From assembly GCA_026315105.1 (NCBI GenBank), contig CM048755.1, positions 760,511,301 to 760,575,300 of the forward strand: a stretch of DNA of 64,000 nt. The letters run 5' to 3'. Made by a program: the position numbers and the translations under genes. Below are positions 35,501 through 46,923 of this stretch, piece by piece (positions within the stretch are counted from its first letter, which is position 1; every line of letters begins with the position of its first letter). The DNA is from Locusta migratoria. Taxonomy: Eukaryota > Arthropoda > Insecta > Orthoptera > Acrididae. The notes under the pieces were generated by a model. The model was not told where the DNA came from, searched no databases, and saw only the letters and a program-made list of their open reading frames with translations.

Positions 35501-36079
35501 TCCTTCACTTGAGGAATTCTGTTGTGTCCTTGGTTCTTTTATAAATATTCAATTTTTATAAAGTTTGGGGCTAGTTATATCTGGTGGGACTTAGTATTAT
35601 TCTTTATTTTTTTTAAATTACTTTTGCAGATTTTCTAGCAAAATATTGTAAAAATTTCAACATTGATACTTGACTGTGAACGAAAATATGAATTTTTGAA
35701 AACGAGGAAATAATTCACATTACACCACAATTGGTCTTAGGGTTGTTGCCTATTTAAATGGTTTATTTTTTCATTGTAATAAAATTCACATTTAACCTAT
35801 ATTTAGTTAACACTTTCACCTTACATTTTGTTAGTATTATTTATTTCAATAATATTCAACAATAGAAGCTTTTGGTTTGATTCTATGTTAAGAGTCCCGT
35901 TTACATCTAGGTTTATTCTCAATTAAGTAGCTTATTATTAAAAGTTCAAAATGATAAAAGTGAAATAATAAACATATGAAATTTCTCTATTACTGAGAAG
36001 GCTACTGTTTTGTGCACGAGTGTGTGTACAGGAGCTCATTGGACAGAGTAACAAGTCAAATCTGTAGAGGAGCCTAATA
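35501..36079. other. Unassigned AT-rich DNA between LINEs A and E
   Basis: No coding sequence or hairpin tail was recognised. The first 70 bases may still be LINE A 3' UTR. Confidence 0.4.
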
Positions 36080-36083
36080 GTCA

Positions 36084-38012
36084 GTGAAATGTACGGCATT
36101 CTCCGCACATTGCACACATGGGGCCTTCAGGGCCGCCTGCCTCTTTTTATTTAAGCGTTTTTGGCGGATCGCAAGTTACGGGTACAAGTGGGCTCTGTTT
36201 TGTCAGACACCATTCGTCAGGAGAATGGGGGTACCGCAGGGTTCTGTCTTGAGTGTGGCTCTCTTTGCCATTGCAATAAATCCGATCGTAGATTGCCTTT
36301 CAGCTGACATTTCCGGATCCCTTTTTGTAGACGATTTCGCAATTTATTGCAGCGCCCAACGGCCGTGTCTTTTGGAGCGTTGTCTTCAACACTGTCTTGA
36401 CCGTCTATATTCCTGGTGCATTGCGAACGGCTTCTGATTCTCCACTGAGAAAACGGTGTGTATAAACTTCTGGAGATACAAGGAATTTCTTCCACCATCC
36501 CTACGTCTAGGTCCCGTTGCTCTACCATTCATGGAGACGACAAAATTCTTGAGGCTAATGTTGGATCGGAAACTTTGCTGGTCCACACACGTGTCCTACC
36601 TGGCTGCCCGTTGTGCCCAATCCCTTAATGTTCTTCGTGTCCTCAGTGGCACGTCATGGGGAGCGAATCGTACTGTCCTGCTTCACCTTTACCAGGCCAT
36701 TGTTCAGTTGAAGCTAGACTACGGAAGCCTTGTATACTCTTCTGTACGGCCGTCGATTCTCCGCTGTCTCAACTCTATTCACCATCGGGGATTACGTCTG
36801 GCGACCTGTGCATTTTATACCAGCCCTGTTGTAAGTCTGTTTGCCGAGGCTGCTGTATTACCCTTGACCACTCGGCGTGACATACTGTTGTGTCGGTACG
36901 CATGCCGCCTGCGGTCGATGCCCCACCATCCATCTTACCCATTATTTTTTGACGACTCACTCGATCGCCAATATCAGTTGTCTGCGATAGCCTTGCTTCC
37001 ACCTGGAGTTCGGTTTCGCTGCCTGCTTCAGTGGCTCGATTTTACCCTTCCTTCCACCTTTTGGTTGAGCGACAGCCCATTGCCACCGTGGCATCAGGCT
37101 CAGGTTTGCACCCACCTTGAACGTCGTTCGCTGCCCAAGGAGAGCACCCTGGATTTGGTATACAGCTCGAGGCTTGTCGAACTCCGTTCGCAGTTCGATA
37201 GTGCCATATTTATTTACACTGATGGTTCCAAGAGCACTGACGGTGTCGGATCTGCCTTCGTTGTCGGGGACAACCGTTCCCAATACAAGCTCCCTGACCG
37301 GTGCTAGATTTTCACGGCTGAGCTTTTTTCCCTCCACCAGGCTGTTTTGTATACCTGCCGCCGCCACCAACCTTTTTATATCATCTGTTCGGACTCCCTT
37401 AGTGCCCTACAGAGTCTTAAGGACCCTTTCTCGAACCATCCTCTTGTGTATCGGATCCAACGCTCCCTCCAGTTGGTAGCAGATGACAGCTGTCAAGTTT
37501 ATTTTCTGTGGGTCCCTGGCCACATGGGTGTGCCCGGGAATGAGACCGCCGACATAGCAGCCAAGACCACAGCTCTTTTGCCTCGCATGGCTACCTTTTG
37601 CGTCCCAGCAGACGATGTTCAACGGGCTCTTCGCCGGAGTATTGTGTCGTCCTGGCACAGTGTGTGGTTCTCACTTATGTACAATAAATTGAGAACTGTA
37701 AAACCGATCCCGACCGCTTGGGGGACCTCCTCACACCCCTCTCGGCGAGAGGAGGTCATCCTGGCCTGGTTGCGGATCGGTCACTGCCATTTCAGCCACC
37801 GTCATTTGCTAACCGCCGACCCTGCACCGCTCTGCTTCTGCGGTGAATTGCTGATGGTGCGACATGTTTTACCGTCTTGTCCCAGTTTTAATCATCTTCA
37901 TGTTGCCCTTCACTTTCCGTCTACTCTGGAGGAACTTTTAGCTGACGACACACGAGCAGCTGCTCGAGTATTGTGTTTTATCTACATAGCCAATCTATCA
38001 AAAGATATGTAA
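36084..38012 (+). pseudogene. LINE E ORF2 C-terminal half: RT palm end, thumb, RNase H
   Basis: Frames 36084-36437, 36456-37307 and 37347-38012. GVPQGSVLSVALFAIAINP and an intact SLFVDDFAIYC box lie at about 36230-36350. The thumb (SVRPSILRCLNSIHHRGLRLATCAFYTSP) is followed by RNase H with all four acidic sites: YTDGSKSTDG, AELFSLHQA, CSDSLSAL and NETADIAAK. The C-terminal FCGELLMVRHVLPSC and STLEELLADD blocks close the protein, with its stop at 38010. RNase H removes LINE RNA from the cDNA hybrid. It cannot retrotranspose on its own because the endonuclease and half of the RT are missing. Confidence 0.85.
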
Positions 38013-38112
38013 CCCTTTTAATTGTTTTTATCTTTCGTTCTTAGCCTTCTTTTAATACTCTATCTGGTAGTTAGCAATTTTTTCGAGATCCAGCGAATTT
38101 CTGTTCTTATCT

Positions 38113-38143
38113 GGGCGCTAATGATCTTAGCAGTTGTGCGCCC
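38113..38143 (+). promoter_or_regulatory. LINE E 3' terminal hairpin
   Basis: GGGCGC pairs with GCGCCC around TAATGATCTTAGCAGTTGT. It has the same stem as LINE C, with a loop carrying four changes, all outside the paired bases. Confidence 0.6.
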
Positions 38144-38151
38144 TAAAACCA

Positions 38152-38184
<33 letters not shown>

Positions 38185-38187
<3 letters not shown>

Positions 38188-38747
38188 GCATGGCTGACTC
38201 TTGGGCGCGGCTGTCTTGCCAGGCTTGGTGGCGGAACGAGCGTGAGCAAAGCTGCGTTTGACCGCCTCTACTAGTGTGTATCTGACCTCCAATAAAAATA
38301 CAAATAATAGTTAATATGATAGCAAGTATATTTGCATTAAGCTATGTAGGCCTTTTACATAAAAATGAAATTGTTTAAATATTTTGTTCACCTTTCATTG
38401 GCAGAAAGAACAGCTTGGATACATTGAGGCTTTTAATTCAGAAGTTTATGGAAAAGTCCTCCTGTATGGCTATTCTCTCCCATGAAGAATGGAACAAATC
38501 CTTCAAGGCATTTACAGTTCCAGGAGGGGGGTCTGTCCAATTGTAGAGTCTTCGCACATAAGGGATGGGGTTCAGGTGACACCGTCATGCTGTTTCAGGC
38601 TTTTGTGATGTACTATATGCTTGAATCGTTCACTGGAGTTACATTGGATGGTATTGTGAAAACTACACAATATTTTAGCAAGACAGCTTCTCAGTGTTTT
38701 CAGGAGATACTGCTTAGTAGTATCTGATGGAGAGTGCCAGAACCTGA
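38185..38747. other. Unassigned; open frame 38482-38727
   Basis: An 81-residue plus-strand frame lies downstream of an acceptor-like CATTGGCAG at about 38403. I do not recognise its product, and it has no donor at a matching end, so I do not call a gene. The rest is AT-rich. Confidence 0.3.
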
Positions 38748-38955
38748 GTCACCGGCTGCGGTGACCAAGGGGACTGAGGCGCTCCAGTCACGGTCTGCAC
38801 GGCCACTATGGTCGGAGGTTCGAATCCCCCCCCTCGGGCGTGGATATTTGTGCCGACCTTAGTATTAGTTAGTTCACAAGTAGTTTGTAAGTTTAGGGAC
38901 TGATGACCCCGTAGTTAAGTCCCATAAGCAATACAAACATTTGAACATTTTTGGA
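38748..38955 (+). mobile_element. tRNA-derived SINE, copy 1
   Basis: The head has an A-box-like region (GCGGTGACCAAGGGGACT) and a perfect B box (GGTTCGAATCC at about 38818-38828). The body is conserved with the copy at 61084-61288, including TAGTTTGTAAGTTTAGGGACTGATGACC. It ends at ACATTTGAACATTTTTGG. The flanks GAACCTGAGT (left) and GGACCTGATT (right) look like a decayed duplication. The family resembles a very common locust SINE (recall). It needs a LINE partner, and its tail matches LINE B. Confidence 0.85.
38896..38923 (+). promoter_or_regulatory. SINE tail hairpin, copy 1
   Basis: GGGACT pairs with AGTCCC around GATGACCCCGTAGTTA. Position and loop match the LINE B terminal hairpin. Confidence 0.65.
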
Positions 38956-40329
38956 CCTGATTCCATTTCCCTTTTATCTTCTGAGAGCAGTTCTTGACAG
39001 CCTGGAAAATGTGAAGCTGCCTTTAGTTTCTAGATGATTGACATGGTGCACTCTGGCTTGTTCTGACTAATTCTTCATCTTGTCTCTGTGTAAATATTCA
39101 TGATCTTCCAGGTATTGGATGTTTCACTACCTCATCACTTTCTCTAAATCGTCTAATCCATCATTTTGAAGCAGATCTATGACATATGTCAATCAGCTGA
39201 TATGTTTTGAAAATTAGACACACACACACTGGATGGCAGTCCATGTAATTACAAATAAATAGATCAACTTTCAATATTTTTACTATGATCTTTTGTCTGT
39301 TTAAAGATTAGAATGTTGTAATGTGAAATCTTTTGAAAGAACGGGGAACAAAGGAAACCTACAACTGCAGAAAGTGTAGGGAATTAAGGCTTAAAATATT
39401 ACCTGCTGAGGTCTACCATTGTAGTAATTGTATCGACAAGGGTTCTTATATTTCAACAATTTCTATGGCTTGAATAATGATTTTCAAAAGGAATAATACA
39501 ATGAGTTACAATTGCAATGGAACTGGGTATATACTGTGCCCTAAATATTATATTTCTTTTATTTGATGATCTAAACATGTCTTAAGCTCCATACACCACT
39601 AGAATAGGAAACACTGGCACTTCTGAACTTGGGAATGAGGAATGCTCTGTTCTTGGACTAAGATATTCATGCCAGGCAATCTTTTTGCCTTTCATTGTAT
39701 TGGGTATTTCTGTAAGTGTGTGGAAAAATTTAACAGGACATACAGAATGTTCCACTGAACAATTTGAGGTAGGGACCCAGAGGTTGGACATGACAGCTTA
39801 AGGAGATATGGAAGTAAACTTGTCTACAGATTTCATTTCCAGCTTATTTACAAATGTGTATACATACTGTTCTGTAAATTTGAATCTATATTCCTTTATT
39901 TTCTGCAAGGCTGTATGACGTTGCGTCAAAAAGGAAGGGATAACGCCACCGAGTGGATAGGCCTATATTTTTACTCATCAGAGATGGTCCACTGGTATGC
40001 AATTGTGCAAAATTACAGATATGCAAATTAATTTTAAATATAATCCTCATTAATATCAAGGGTCACTACCATATTTTTTATTAAAAACATGGAAAAAGAT
40101 CCAACACCCTAAATCTACAAGCACAGTGGCGAGATAATTGATCAGAGTGCACCAAATAATAAACACAGTCCTACTGTAGGGAAATTCCCAGGAATTTAAA
40201 ATAGAGGAAATATTGCCGGCAATATTCCCAAAATTCATAAATTCCTAGGAATTTATGATTAATTAGCCAGATAGCTCAGTAAAAATTAATAGGTTTCAGA
40301 CAGTAATATTATACAATTAAATGAAACAC
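38956..40329. other. Unassigned AT-rich DNA
   Basis: Only short frames are present, without family resemblance. The final bases 40319-40329 (AAATGAAACAC) are the left duplication of the RTE element. Confidence 0.5.
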
Positions 40330-40543
40330 CCACCCCCATGAACCACAGACATTGCCGAGGTGGGGTGGCTTGCGTGCCTCAATCATGCAGATAGCCGTAC
40401 CGTAGGTGCAACCACAGCGGAGGGGTATCTATGGAGAGGCCAGACAAACGTGTGGTTCCTGAAGAGGGGCAGCAGCCTTTTCAGTAGTTACAGGGGCAAC
40501 AGTCTGGATGATTGACTGAGCTGGCCTTGTCACATCAGCTAAT

Positions 40544-42122
40544 GTGGCTTTGCCACACAGTTACTGCGAACGGCTGAAAGCAAGGGGAAACTACAGCTGG
40601 TACATTTCCCGAGGACATGCAGCTCTACTGTATGAACATATGATGATGGCATCCTCTCGGGTAAAATATTCCGGAGGTAAAATAGTCCCCCATTCGGATC
40701 TCCGGGCGGGGACTACTCAGGAGGATGTTGTCATCAGGAAAGACAATACTGGCATTCTACGGATCGGAGCGTGGAATGTTAGATCCCTTAATCGGGTAGG
40801 GAAGCTAGAAAATTTAAAAAGGGAAATGGATAGGTTGAAGTTAGGTATAGTGGGGATTAGTGAAGTTCGGTGGCAGGATGAACAGGATTTCTGGTCAGGT
40901 GACTACAGGATTATAAATACAAAATCAGTTGGGGTATCACAGGAGTAGGACTGATAATGAATAAGAAAATAGGAATGCGGGTAAACTACTATGAGCAGCA
41001 CAGTGATCGCATTATCATTGTCAAGATAGATAAAAGCCAACACCGACAACAGTAGTACAGGTTTATATGCCAACTAGCTCTGCCGATGATGAGGAAATCG
41101 AAGAAATATATGAGGAGCTAAAGGAAATTATTCAGACAATTAAGGGAGAGGAAAACTGAATTGTTATGGGAGACTGGAATTCGGTAGTAGGACAAGGAAG
41201 GGAAGGGAAGATAGTAGGTGAATATGGTCTGGGCAAAAGGAATGAAAGAGGAAGTTGCCTGGTAGAATTTTGCACGGAACAGGAACATGATTTAATCGTA
41301 ACAAACACATGGTTTAAGAATCACAAAAGAAGGTTGTATACGTGGAAGAGACCAGGAGACACCGGAAGGTATCAGATAGATTTTATAATGGTAAAACATA
41401 GATTCCGGAACCAGGTGATATATTGTAAAACATACCTAGGGGCCGATATAGACTCTGACCATAACTTGTTAGTCATGAACTGTAGGCTGAAACTGAAAAA
41501 ACTGCAGAAAGGTAGGAAGATAAGAAGATGGGACTTAGATAAATTGAAGGAAAGTGAAGTTCTGGAGAAATTCAGAGGGAGATGTAGGCATCAATTGACA
41601 GAAACAGGGGGAAATAAAACAGTAGAATAGGAATGGGTAGCATTGAGAGATGAAATAGTGAAGGCAGCAGAGGACAAAATAGGTAGAAAGGCAAGACCTA
41701 CAAAAAATCCTTGGATATCACAGGAAATACTAGATTTAATTGATGACAGGAGAAAATATAAAAATGCTGTAAATGAAACACGCAAAATGGAGTACAGACG
41801 ACTAAGAAATGAGATTGACAGGAAGTGCAAAATGGCTAAGCAGGAGTGGCTAGAAGCCAAATGCAGATCTGTAGAAGAATGTATAAATACGGGAAAAACA
41901 GATACAGCCTACAGGAAAATAAAAGAAACATTTGGAGATAAGAAAAATAGCTCTATGAATATCAAGGACTCTGATGGAAAACCAGTTCTCAGCAAAGAAG
42001 AAAAAGCTGAAAGGTGGAAAGAGTACATAGAGCAGCTCTACAAAGGAAATGAACTTACAGACAATGTGGTAGGAAGGGAACAGGAAGTAGATCAAGATGA
42101 AATAGGAGATACTATACTGGGC
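40544..42122 (+). pseudogene. RTE ORF2 part 1: endonuclease and linker
   Basis: The endonuclease starts at about 40760 (LRIGAWNVRSLNRVGKLENL, then IVGISEVRW). After a frame break the frame 41166-41628 gives MGDWNSVVGQ, YTWKRPGDTGRYQIDFIMV and DIDSDHNLLV, the GDWN, D-F and SDH catalytic blocks of APE endonucleases. The linker 41643-42122 (NPWISQEILDLIDDRRKYKN, KEEKAERWKEYIEQLY) leads toward RT and is cut by the insertion at 42124. At least two stops are present. Confidence 0.85.
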
Positions 42123-42123
42123 C

Positions 42124-43534
42124 GTATGAATAAAATGGAGTATCTACTTTATACTCTGGATTCCAGAGAACATACTCAGATTCGCATGAATAAAGTGAGT
42201 CGGAGAATATACTTCAGCCGAGTATGTTCTCAGCGTGAGTAATGGGGTGGGAGAAGTTACTCACAACAGAGAACATTTTCCAATTTCATATGAATAAAAC
42301 TGCAGAAGTTTCTCACGACGGGAGAACATTCTCAGATTTCTGGAGTGAGCTCTATGGCATACTCCGTGCTGAGTAACTTCTATTAAGGTTACGTTTTACT
42401 GAGGTTTATAATAAAAATTACAACAATTTTGTTACTTGGAAGGCAAATATTATATGTAGCCTTTAAGAAATACGAGGCAATCTATAAAGTTAATACAAAT
42501 AAAAACATTTTGTTGACGACTATCTTCCTTCGGAAAAATCGTGTGACACTTCCAGCATTTTATACAGTGACGAGAGTGATGTAAGAGGTGTTTTCATTAC
42601 CGACATAAAAATGAAACACAAATGGATTCAGCTGCGTGTTTACTCATTTGTTTGGCGTGTATATTTACAGTTGTAAACAGTCACATAGCAAAATAATAAT
42701 ATCGTTTTAAAATAGGATCTATTAGTAAGACCTTATGATGTTAGTTCCAAATAAAGTGTATCCCAGGATTTCACAGTTTCTATCACAAAATAAATGTTGC
42801 TGCAATACCAGGTAGGCCTACTGAGGTAGCTACTGTTTCTATCCAAACCGGTTGGCTATTTATGATGCGTTTTCTGACTTCGTAATCTTAACTTCTGTCA
42901 TGTTAGAAGTAAGTAAACACGACAGGAAAATTAATAACTGATTAATTACATACCTAGCAGCGTGTTTCTTGTTCAAATTCTATGGCCTAACACTTATGAG
43001 CAAACCATTGGGTGTCATATTTAACAAGGCGTATCTCATGTTAGAACACTCCTACAGCATTCCACGTTGCGACAGATGAATATGTGATACATTCTTATTA
43101 TATCGTTCGCAAATTGTGCTAACCCTACTTCATTAACAAACGAGTTTCTCGCGTGACGAAAATTTTGTATCGCCAGCAGAAACATTTACGTAAATAGTGC
43201 ATATTTAGTCTTTATAATATGCTCCTTCACAACAAACTAATATCTAAACACAGTCCAGTTCTTTCTCAACACGTCGATGCCTTCTCCATATTTGTACACT
43301 TAATAATTTGCCTAATTGGGCTAGTTTAAAGAAATACACGATTGGACAGCTGATCTGTGGCGGACATGACACGCGGAGAACTTACTCAAGTAGGAGGGGA
43401 GGTAGTGAGAATAAACTACCTGCTCAGAGCATATGCTTTAAAGTTTTTATTCATACGAATTTGAGAACTTGCTCAGAGAACGTTCTTTTGCTCTGAGCGT
43501 CTTCTCTGAAGCATATGCTCAGTTTTATTCATAC
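42124..43534. mobile_element. MITE-like element inserted in the RTE
   Basis: The tips are GTATGAATAAAA and its inverse TTTTATTCATAC. GGCC flanks both sides (42120-42123 and 43535-43538). As GGCC is palindromic it may be a 4-bp duplication or part of the TIR. RTE coding sequence resumes directly after it. Inside, the tip motif recurs near both ends (about 42187, 42290 and 43451), together with AGAAC[AG]TTCTC-like palindromes, giving a subterminal repeat structure. No transposase is seen in its 1411 bp, so it is non-autonomous. It is AT-rich, and the superfamily is not assigned. Confidence 0.75.
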
Positions 43535-43539
43535 GGCCC

Positions 43540-44812
43540 ACTGAGAGATGAATTTGACAGAGCCCTGAAAGACCTAGGTCGGAACAAGGCCCCAGGAGTA
43601 GATGACATACCCTCAGAGCTACTAAAGTCTCTGGGAGAGCCAGCCATGACAAAACTATTTGAACTGGTGCGGGGAAGATCAGTTTGGATTCAGGAGGAAC
43701 ATAGGAACCCGGGAGGCAATACTCACTTTACGTCTTATCTTAGAAGATAGATTAAGGAAAGGCAAACCTACATTTTTAGCTTTTGTAGATTTGGAGAAAG
43801 CTTTTGACAATGTTGACTGGAATACACTCTTTCAAATTCAGAAATCAGCAGGGGTAAAATACAGGGAAAGGAGAGTTATTTACAACTTGTACAAAAGCCA
43901 GACCGCAGTTATTAGACTTGAAGGGCATGAAAGGGAAGCATCAGTTGGGAAGGGAGTAAGACAGGGTTGTAGCCTTTCTCCGATGTTATTCAATTTGTAC
44001 ATCGAGCAGGCGGTGAAGGAAAGCAAGGAAAAATTTGGAATAGGGATTAAAGTTAATTGACATTGTAATTCTGTCAGAGACAGCAAAGGACCTGGAAGAG
44101 CAGTTGAATGGAATGGACAGTGTTGAAGACAGCGTGTAAAATGAACATTAACAAGAGCAAAACAAAAATAATGGAATGCGGTCTTAGAAAATCGTGCGAT
44201 GCTGAAGGAATTATATTAGGTAACGAATCAATGAAGGTGGTAGATGAGTTTTGTTACTTGGGTAGTAAAATAACATGCGATGGTCGCAGTACAGAGGATA
44301 TAAAATGCAGAATGGCAATGGGAAGAAAAGCATTTTTGAAAAAGAGAAATTTGCTAACATCGAATATTAATTTAAGTGTAAGGAAGTCTTTTCTGAAGAC
44401 ATTTGTGTGGAGTGTTGCCTTGTACGGGAATGAAACATGGACAATAAGCAGTGCGGACAGGAAGAGAATAGAGGCTTTTGAAATGTGGTGCTACAGAAGA
44501 ATGCTGAAGATTAGGTGGGTAGATTGCATAACTAATGAAGAGGTACTTAACAGAATTGGTGAGAAGAGGAATTTTTGGCACACCCTGACTAAAAGAAGGG
44601 ATCGCTTGGTAGGACACATTCTTAGACATGGGGGAATCATAAATTTAGCATTGGAGGGAAGTGTGTGGGGTAAAAATCGCAGAGGGAGACCAAGACACGC
44701 GTATAGTAAGCAGATTCAAGTGGATGTGGGTTGTTGTTCTTATGAGGAGATGAAAAGGCTTGCTCAGGATAGAGTAGGGTGGAGAGCTGCATCAAACCAG
44801 TCTCCGGACTGA
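43540..44812 (+). pseudogene. RTE ORF2 part 2: RT and C-terminal domain
   Basis: It resumes with LRDEFDRALKDLGRNKAPGVDDIPSELLK (43542-43650). It jumps over the early RT motifs to EDQFGFRRNIGTREAILTLRLIL, then FLAFVDLEKAFDNVDW and GVRQGCSLSPMLFNLYIEQ. The FADD box is missing: the frame passes from GIKVN directly to a segment coding DIVILSE-like residues (44045-44075). The C-terminal domain 44108-44812 is open and typical: GSKITCDGRSTEDIKCRMAMG, ALYGNETWTI, EAFEMWCYRRMLKIRWVD, LVGHILRHGG and SNQSPD at the end. With two RT deletions it is inactive. Confidence 0.88.
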
Positions 44813-44839
44813 AGACCATAACAACAACAAATGAAATAC

Positions 44840-45145
44840 TGAAATATATTGTAAGAAAAAATTATAATTAAATAAATTTCTTAGTAATTTATAAATTTAA
44901 AAAGGGAATTGCTCAAATTAATATGTCAATGTGGTAATTGTGTTATTAAACCAAACACGAACACTCTTATATGTTGAAACTATATTATAATTGAACAAAA
45001 AGTGCAGAAAAATTGCCAGAATGCAAAATGTTATAAAAATCAAACTACTAAAAGGCAAAAGGTTTAATACAGCAACTTTTAATGTTGAATCTTTTTTTCA
45101 AGTCCACTACTCACTTTCACTCTCTGTCCGTTAAATCCTCAACTT
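44840..45145. other. Unassigned AT-rich DNA
   Basis: Nothing recognisable lies between the RTE duplication and the stop codon of the hAT fragment. Confidence 0.5.
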
Positions 45146-45423
45146 CTACATTTCCAACTCCAAAAAAGTCATCATCGTTACAGTCTCATCATCATCTTCA
45201 GTCTCAAGGACTTCTTCTTCTGGGTTGGCTTCTGCTCGCTTTCTTGTTCCTTTCATGTTCTCTTTTGGAGGTGGAGCATTCATAAGTTTCCAGCTGTACG
45301 AAATAAATGTCAGTTTTTCTACTTCCTCAGGAGAAACTCAACCAAGAAGTCTTACTAAATGTATGCTCTGTGGCAGCTGAAGTTATTGGTGCCCCCAATA
45401 TTCTTATGGCTACATCTGCCAAG
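45146..45423 (-). pseudogene. hAT transposase C-terminal (dimerisation) fragment
   Basis: The minus strand reads LADVAIRILGAPITSAATEHTFSKTSWLSF, the hATC block (in intact proteins SAATERxFS). After a one-base shift it continues EEVEKLTFISYSWKLMNAPPP and an acidic tail to a stop at 45146. This C-terminal domain mediates transposase dimerisation. No upstream catalytic core is recognised beyond 45423, so this is an isolated 3' fragment unrelated in frame to the larger hAT copy at 51489-57135. Confidence 0.75.
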
Positions 45424-45572
45424 TCGCAAGTACCTCTCAACCCCCTCCACCATGACAGAGGCCTGATAATTTTTTCTTTACCGTCCATCCCTTCACAAAG
45501 AAACTTTCTTGAGAATAAGCCTTCCTTGTCTTGTAGTCAGCTAAACTCTCTTACTTTTAAGACATCCAACCT

Positions 45573-45690
45573 AGGGATGGGTCGAATCCCAGTTTTACCG
45601 AATCGAATCCGAATACCGAATCTTAAATATAACGTGCCGAATCCCGAACCCGAATCGAATCTCGAACCCAAGATAAAGCCTTCTGTGATG
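45573..45690 (+). repeat. GAATC-rich degenerate repeat, possible hAT-type end
   Basis: TAGGGATGGGTCGAATCCCA is followed by repeated CGAATC/CCGAAT words to about 45665. TAGGGATGGG resembles hAT terminal sequences, but no partner end was found, so a hAT relation is only a suggestion. Confidence 0.4.
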
Positions 45691-46124
45691 GATCTCAAAT
45701 GACAATATTACAGTAAAATATAAGAAATTAAAATTTCATTTGAGTTTTTATTTTAAATTTTAAGAAATTTTTAATATCCCTTATCCTCTTAAAAGAAATT
45801 TTTATGTAACATTTTGAGATACGTGTTGTTTAGATGCTCTAAATGATAATAAGAAACTTTCTTCACTCTATTACCAACTGTTTCATTTTGATGAAATAAA
45901 AAATAATAGCATAATGAAGTCTTACAAAGGAAAGAATTACTTTTTTTTTTTTCCTTTTTCAAAGGTGAAGAATCAAAAATAAAACCTGAAAATGTGAGTA
46001 GATATTTTGGAAGTTTGAAAAATAGGTTTTTAAAAAATAGGATGTGTAAATGTTCAATTATTTTATAGTCACTTATATAAGCCGTTATAAAATTTATTAT
46101 ACATCCAAAGCTAATTTATTTTGT
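45691..46124. other. Unassigned AT-rich DNA
   Basis: No coding or repeat family was recognised apart from short A and T runs. Confidence 0.5.
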
Positions 46125-46606
46125 TGGTTAAATTGTACGGCGCTTCTCGCCGGGCTGCAGTGGTTATGTTGGCACCAATGGTAATGGCGGCAACTCAGAT
46201 GACCAATAAATGTTTTTTTTCGTGGCAACTTCAATTAAAAAAAAATTATATTTTTCTGAATGGGCAAGGGTACATACAAGAACCTGTCAACCATAGAGCA
46301 GGTACAGTATTAATTTAGCTGCGAGTGAAACGAGCAGCAATAACACTTACTCTCGTCATGAAAAATATCAACGCAGTTCTACACTTCATTGTTCATCTGT
46401 TGCCAACATAAGAAATAAAGCCCGGCGAGAAGCGTCGTAAAATTTTACCGAATGAAGTGCAGAATTCTGCGTTAAGAAAAAAATAATTTTTGTTTTAATT
46501 GAAGTTGTCACGAAAAAACATTTAATGGTCATCTGAGATGCCGTCATTACCATTGGTGCCAACGTAACCACTGCAGCCCGGCGAGAAGTGTCATACAATT
46601 TAACCA
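46125..46606. mobile_element. 482-bp MITE with ~130-bp TIRs
   Basis: The arms 46125-46255 and about 46475-46606 are inverted copies. They share TGGTTAAATTGTA, CTTCTCGCCGGGCTGCAGTGG and GGCACCAATGGTAATG. The core contains a second nested inverted repeat (AACGCAGTTCTACACTTCATT near 46370 against its inverse near 46453) and a third CCCGGCGAGAAGCG copy near 46420. No clear target duplication and no coding capacity were found. Confidence 0.8.
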
Positions 46607-46923
46607 GATTTATTGAAACAGACGTCAGATGTTTATTGAATTGACATTATCCAGCCTGAATGGCGCACGATTAAAACTTTTTTTCCACATATGGTAGTAA
46701 ATAACTTTCTTCTTGAAATCCTAGTGCTTCTCTAAGGTTCACATACCCCAGCACTTCACAAAATTCGACGAAAGAATACGCGAAATTAGAATGAGACAAC
46801 TCATGCAAGAATCGTAGGTGAAGTCCTAGGAGCCGTGTACACCAAATGAAGTGGCAGTGCGATCGATATATATCGGATAGTGTTTCATACAGAAATTTTA
46901 GGTCTGTGCGATAGGTATCGAAG
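46607..46923. other. Unassigned; minus-strand frame 46955-46671
   Basis: A 94-residue minus-strand frame lies here. I do not recognise it, and it runs into the adjacent hairpin arm, so I treat it as chance. Confidence 0.3.

Larger units (their letters stand above)
36080..38184 (+). mobile_element. LINE E (A/C family), 5'-truncated with poly(A)
   Basis: It begins inside the RT palm (MKCTAFSAHCTHGAFRAACLFLF) and runs to the family 3' end GGGCGCTAATGATC..GCGCCCTAAAACCAC followed by 32 A (38153-38184). This is the classic product of incomplete target-primed reverse transcription. It is the best preserved coding copy in the window, with one stop at about 36436 and one at 37306. No target duplication could be identified. 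Confidence 0.88.
40330..44828 (+). mobile_element. RTE-type LINE with target duplication
   Basis: The 5' region has the conserved features of an insect RTE 5' UTR (CCACCCCCATGAACC, AGATAGCCGTACCGTAGGTGC, CCAGACAAACGTGTGGTTCC). A long APE endonuclease/RT reading frame follows. The 3' end is CTGAAGACCATAACAACAACAA. The flanks AAATGAAACAC (40319-40329) and AAATGAAATAC (44829-44839) form an 11-bp duplication with one mismatch. The copy is full length at both ends but broken inside by a MITE-like insertion and two internal deletions. Confidence 0.88.

Noticed and set aside
38482..38727. 81-codon frame after an acceptor-like CAG
   Set aside because: No recognisable product, no donor and no conserved composition. 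A chance frame is more likely than an exon.
45307..45702. 131-codon plus-strand frame
   Set aside because: The minus strand of the same region carries the hATC motif, and the plus frame ends in a GAATC simple repeat.
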